DNA of 64,000 nucleotides, from NCBI RefSeq assembly GCF_000721175.1, contig NZ_JOEZ01000007.1:496001-560000 (forward strand), given 5' to 3'. The notes below the pieces were generated by a model, which saw nothing but the letters and a program-made list of their open reading frames with translations, searched no databases and was not told the DNA's origin. A program made the position numbers and the translations under genes. The DNA comes from Streptomyces anulatus. Its GTDB lineage: Bacteria; Actinomycetota; Actinomycetes; Streptomycetales; Streptomycetaceae. This document shows, one piece after another, positions 61,103 through 64,000 of the stretch. Within the stretch, counting starts at the first letter, position 1. Each line of letters begins with the position of its first letter.

Positions 61103-62277
61103 GCCTTCTCGAACTGGACGGCGTCAAAGTCCACTTCCCGGTCAAGAAGGGCCTCTTCTTCGACCGTACGGTGGGCCACGTCTACGCGGTCGACGGCGTC
61201 TCGCTGAGCGTCGAGTCCGGCCAGACGTACGGGCTGGTGGGTGAGTCGGGCTGCGGCAAGACGACGCTCGGCCGCGCGGTCCTGCGGCTGAACGACATCA
61301 CCGAGGGCGGGGTCGTCTTCGACGGCACCGACCTGGCGAAGCTGCCCTCCGAGGAGATGCGGGCCTTCCGCCGCCGCCTCCAGATGGTCTTCCAGGACCC
61401 GCTGGGCAGCCTCAACCCCCGGCAGAACATCGAGTCCATCCTCGCCGAGGGCATGGCCGCCCACGGCATCGGGAAGGATGCGGCGGAGCGCCGGAAGAAG
61501 ATCGAGGACATCCTCGCCAAGGTCGGCCTGCCGTCCAACGCGATGTCCCGCTACCCGCACGAGTTCTCCGGCGGCCAGCGCCAGCGCATCGGCATCGCCC
61601 GCGCGCTGGTGCTGGAGCCGGACGTGATCATCTGCGACGAGCCGGTGTCCGCGCTGGACGTCTCGGTCCAGGCGCAGGTGATCAACCTGCTGGAGGAGCT
61701 CCAGGAGTCGCTGGGCCTGACCTACCTGGTCATCGCGCACGACCTCGCGGTCGTCCGGCACATCTCGGACGTCATCGGGGTGATGTACCTCGGCGGGCTC
61801 GTCGAGGAGGCCCCGAGCGACGCGCTGTACGCGGGGCCCCGGCACCCGTACACCAAGGCGCTGATGTCGGCGGTCCCGGTGCCCGACCCGGAGGTCGAGG
61901 ACCGCCGCGAGCGCATCCTGCTCCACGGCGACCTGCCCTCCCCGGCGAACCCGCCGACCGGCTGCCGGTTCCACACCCGCTGCCCGTGGGTGCAGGAGAC
62001 CAAGTGCGCCACGGAGCGCCCGCCGCTCCTGGACACCGGCGACGGGCACAAGGTGGCCTGCCACTTCACGGCCGAGATCGAGGCCGGGACGGTGAAGCAG
62101 ACCCTGGCCACGGGCATCGAGGCGGTCATCGGCACGGAAACGGTGGCGGCCGAGGCGGTGGAGACCGCGGAGGGCGAGGCCGAGTCCCCCGCGAAGGTGC
62201 CGGGCCAGGGCGACGCGCCCGTCGCCGTACCGGCCAAGGACGGAGCCCAGGACCAGGGAGTGCCCGGCGGATCCTGA
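61099..62277 (+). CDS. Oligopeptide ABC transporter ATPase (DppF/OppF-like)
   Basis: 392 residues. Walker A GESGCGKTTLG, signature FSGGQRQRIGIARA, Walker B VIICDEPVSALDV, and the C-terminal domain CRFHTRCPWVQETKC. A tail of ~60 extra residues rich in Ala/Glu/Val lies beyond the usual end. With OppD-like it powers peptide import. Last gene of the operon. Confidence 0.96.
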
Positions 62278-62330
62278 CCGGGTCCGGCCCCGATCCGCCG
62301 GACACGCCCCGGGACCGGCACAATTGCCCG

Positions 62331-62990
62331 GTGCTCACCGAACTGTTCACGCCCTCCGTCCAGCACGCGCTCGACATCGTCGGGATCTTCGTCTTCGCGA
62401 TCTCGGGCGCCCTGCTCGCCGTCCGCAAGAACTTCGACGTCTTCGGCATCGCGGTCCTCGCGGAGGTGACAGCGCTGGGCGGAGGGCTGTTCCGCGACGT
62501 GATGATCGGCGCGATCCCGCCCGCCGCCTTCACCGACCTCGGCTACTTCATCACCCCGCTGTTCGCCGCCGTGCTGGTCTTCTTCCTCCACCCGCACGTG
62601 GAGCGCATCCAGGTCGGCGTCAACGTCTTCGACGCGGCGGGGCTCGGCCTGTTCTGCGTGACCGGCACGGTCAAGGCGTACGAGTACGGCCTCGGGCTCA
62701 CCGCGTCGGCGGCGCTCGGTCTGGCCACCGCGGTCGGCGGGGGTGTGCTGCGCGACGTGCTGGCCAACGAGGTGCCCTCACTGCTGCGCTGGGACCGCGA
62801 CCTGTACGCGGTGCCCGCGATCGTCGGCGCGGTCATGGTGGTCCTGTGCATCCGCTTCGACACCCTCAACGCCCTGACCAGCGGCCTGGCGGTGATCGCC
62901 GCGTTCGCCCTGCGCCTGCTGGCGCTGCGCTACCACTGGCGGGCGCCGCGCGCGTACAACCGTTCCTCCGCACAGGCCGAAGAGGCCTAG
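62331..62990 (+). CDS. TRIC/UPF0126 family membrane channel protein
   Basis: 219 residues from GTG 62331. Seven hydrophobic segments in two repeats, each with the conserved Gly-rich turn: ALLAVRKNFDVFGIAVLAEV with ALGGGLFRDV, and later GLATAVGGGVLRDVLANEVP. Bacterial TRIC proteins are trimeric channels conducting K+ or Na+. It lies 53 bases after the importer operon and may be transcribed with it by read-through. Confidence 0.92.
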   Translation: MLTELFTPSVQHALDIVGIFVFAISGALLAVRKNFDVFGIAVLAEVTALGGGLFRDVMIGAIPPAAFTDLGYFITPLFAAVLVFFLHPHVERIQVGVNVFDAAGLGLFCVTGTVKAYEYGLGLTASAALGLATAVGGGVLRDVLANEVPSLLRWDRDLYAVPAIVGAVMVVLCIRFDTLNALTSGLAVIAAFALRLLALRYHWRAPRAYNRSSAQAEEA

Positions 62991-63074
62991 AAGGTGTCCG
63001 GCGGCCACATGGCCGAGTAATGCGGGATCCCAAAAGCTACCGCTCAGTAGGGTGATCGATGTACCGTGCATGCC

Positions 63075-63944
63075 ATGGCACAGGCAGCGACTGAGGCGGC
63101 GCAGACCGCAGGGGCGACCATCGGCGACAGCGAGTTCGACCGGGACACCGCGGTCACTCTGCGCGAGGAGGGCGTCTACGATGCCGAGCTCTCCGCGGGC
63201 TGGACCATCATCCAGGCCGTCAACGGCGGCTATCTGCTGGCCCTGCTCGGCCGGGCGCTCGGCGAGGCCCTGCCGCACCCCGACCCGTTCTCCGTCTCGG
63301 CGCACTACCTCACCGCCTCCGTGCCGGGCCCCGCCGTCGTCCGCACCCAGACCGTCCGCACCGGCCGCACCCTCTCCACCGGCCAGGCCTCCCTCTTCCA
63401 GTACGCCGAGGACGGCAGCGAGATCGAGCGCATCCGGGTCCTGGCCACCTACGGCGACCTGGACACGCTCCCCGACGACGTCCGCACGAGCGCCCTCCCG
63501 CCCGCCATGCCCGACCGGGAACACTGCCTCGGCCCGAGCGACGGCGCGCCCAGGATTCCCGGCAGCTCCGCCATCACCGACCGCCTCGACATCAAGCTCG
63601 ACCCGGCGACCGTCGGCTGGGCCGTCGGAGCCCCGTCCGGCAAGGGCGAGATGCGCGGCTGGTTCGGCCTGGCCGACGGCCGCGACCCGGACCCGCTGTC
63701 GCTGCTGCTCACCGTGGACGCCCTCCCGCCGACCTCGTTCGAGCTGGGCCTGACCGGCTGGACCCCCACCGTCGAACTGACCACCCACATCCGCTGCCGT
63801 CCCGCCCCGGGCCCGCTGCGCGTCGCCATCACCACCCGCAACCTCGCCGGCGGCTTCCTGGAGGAGGACGCGGAGGTCTGGGACAGCGCCGACCGCCTCG
63901 TCGCCCAGTCCCGCCAACTGGCCAAAGCCCCGCGCACAGCCTAG
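63075..63944 (+). CDS. Thioesterase family protein (double hot-dog, TesB-like)
   Basis: 289 residues from ATG 63075 (GTG 63066 also possible). N-terminal hot-dog: SAGWTIIQAVNGGYLLALLG and DPFSVSAHYLTASVPGPAV. The second half has RGWFGLADGRDPDPLSLLL and WTPTVELTTHIRCRPAPGPL. The pattern is that of acyl-CoA thioesterases that release acids from CoA esters. The substrate is unknown. Its TAG stop lies in a CTAG that borders a new repeat-like sequence. Confidence 0.88.
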   Translation: MAQAATEAAQTAGATIGDSEFDRDTAVTLREEGVYDAELSAGWTIIQAVNGGYLLALLGRALGEALPHPDPFSVSAHYLTASVPGPAVVRTQTVRTGRTLSTGQASLFQYAEDGSEIERIRVLATYGDLDTLPDDVRTSALPPAMPDREHCLGPSDGAPRIPGSSAITDRLDIKLDPATVGWAVGAPSGKGEMRGWFGLADGRDPDPLSLLLTVDALPPTSFELGLTGWTPTVELTTHIRCRPAPGPLRVAITTRNLAGGFLEEDAEVWDSADRLVAQSRQLAKAPRTA

Positions 63945-64000
63945 GGCGTGTTTCGAAGGTAGCGCCGTCCGCCCGGAGGGCGGGCTCGGCGGCGTCTGGT
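63942..64000 (+). repeat. Left end of a possible third palindromic element (element C)
   Basis: Immediately after CTAG (63941-63944), which contains the thioesterase stop, comes GGCGTGTTTCGAAGG and a GC hairpin (GTCCGCCCGGAGGGCGGGC). The position at a stop codon within CTAG mirrors element A, but the right end lies beyond the window, so inverted ends cannot be tested. Confidence 0.35.

Overview
The window is chromosomal DNA of a Streptomyces or very close relative. Evidence: very high GC with G/C-dominated third codon positions, many GTG starts, ATGA/GTGA gene overlaps, rare TTA (bldA-type) codons in only three genes, and typical families (L,D-transpeptidase lipoproteins, terpene cyclase, LuxR regulators, an actinobacterial contractile injection system, a tandem glycine riboswitch).

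Left part (1-20.4 kb): a heterodimeric ABC exporter (one gene cut by the window edge); a four-gene efflux and two-component unit (ATPase, permease, NarL-type kinase, regulator); a glycogen debranching enzyme converging on it; two tandem L,D-transpeptidase lipoproteins of identical length; an enoyl-CoA hydratase; a small HATPase regulator; a polysaccharide-deacetylase-like lipoprotein; an EF-hand protein; a CopD-like membrane protein; a type-B carboxylesterase; and a class I terpene cyclase translationally coupled to a 48-codon leader ORF.

Centre (21-48 kb): a complete-looking cytoplasmic contractile injection system (CIS). The leftward operon runs sheath, tube, tail-assembly-chaperone-like pair, an 1,085-residue low-complexity protein in the tape-measure slot, second tube, LysM tube-baseplate adaptor, VgrG-like spike, PAAR tip, gp25, baseplate J, tail protein I, and a zinc-ribbon single-pass membrane protein with a beta-sandwich C-terminus. 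To its right lie a membrane-anchored beta-sandwich protein, an atypical LuxR response regulator, a secreted PD40 propeller protein, a Pvc16-like cap protein, the AAA+ ATPase, and a large LuxR/AAA regulator.

Right part (48-64 kb): gcvT, gcvH, glyA and sdaA behind a tandem glycine riboswitch, a glycine-to-serine-to-pyruvate route; a TTA-containing P-loop kinase; two SseB-family proteins; a complete oligopeptide ABC importer with a strong hairpin after the binding-protein gene; a TRIC-type channel; and a thioesterase.

The most notable non-coding structures are two palindromic elements of about 165 bp (17.3 and 20.8 kb), and the start of a possible third at the window end. Each has target-like flanking bases (TA in CTAG, or TCA) that coincide with the stop codons of neighbouring genes. 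They look like small non-autonomous transposable elements lodged exactly at gene ends.
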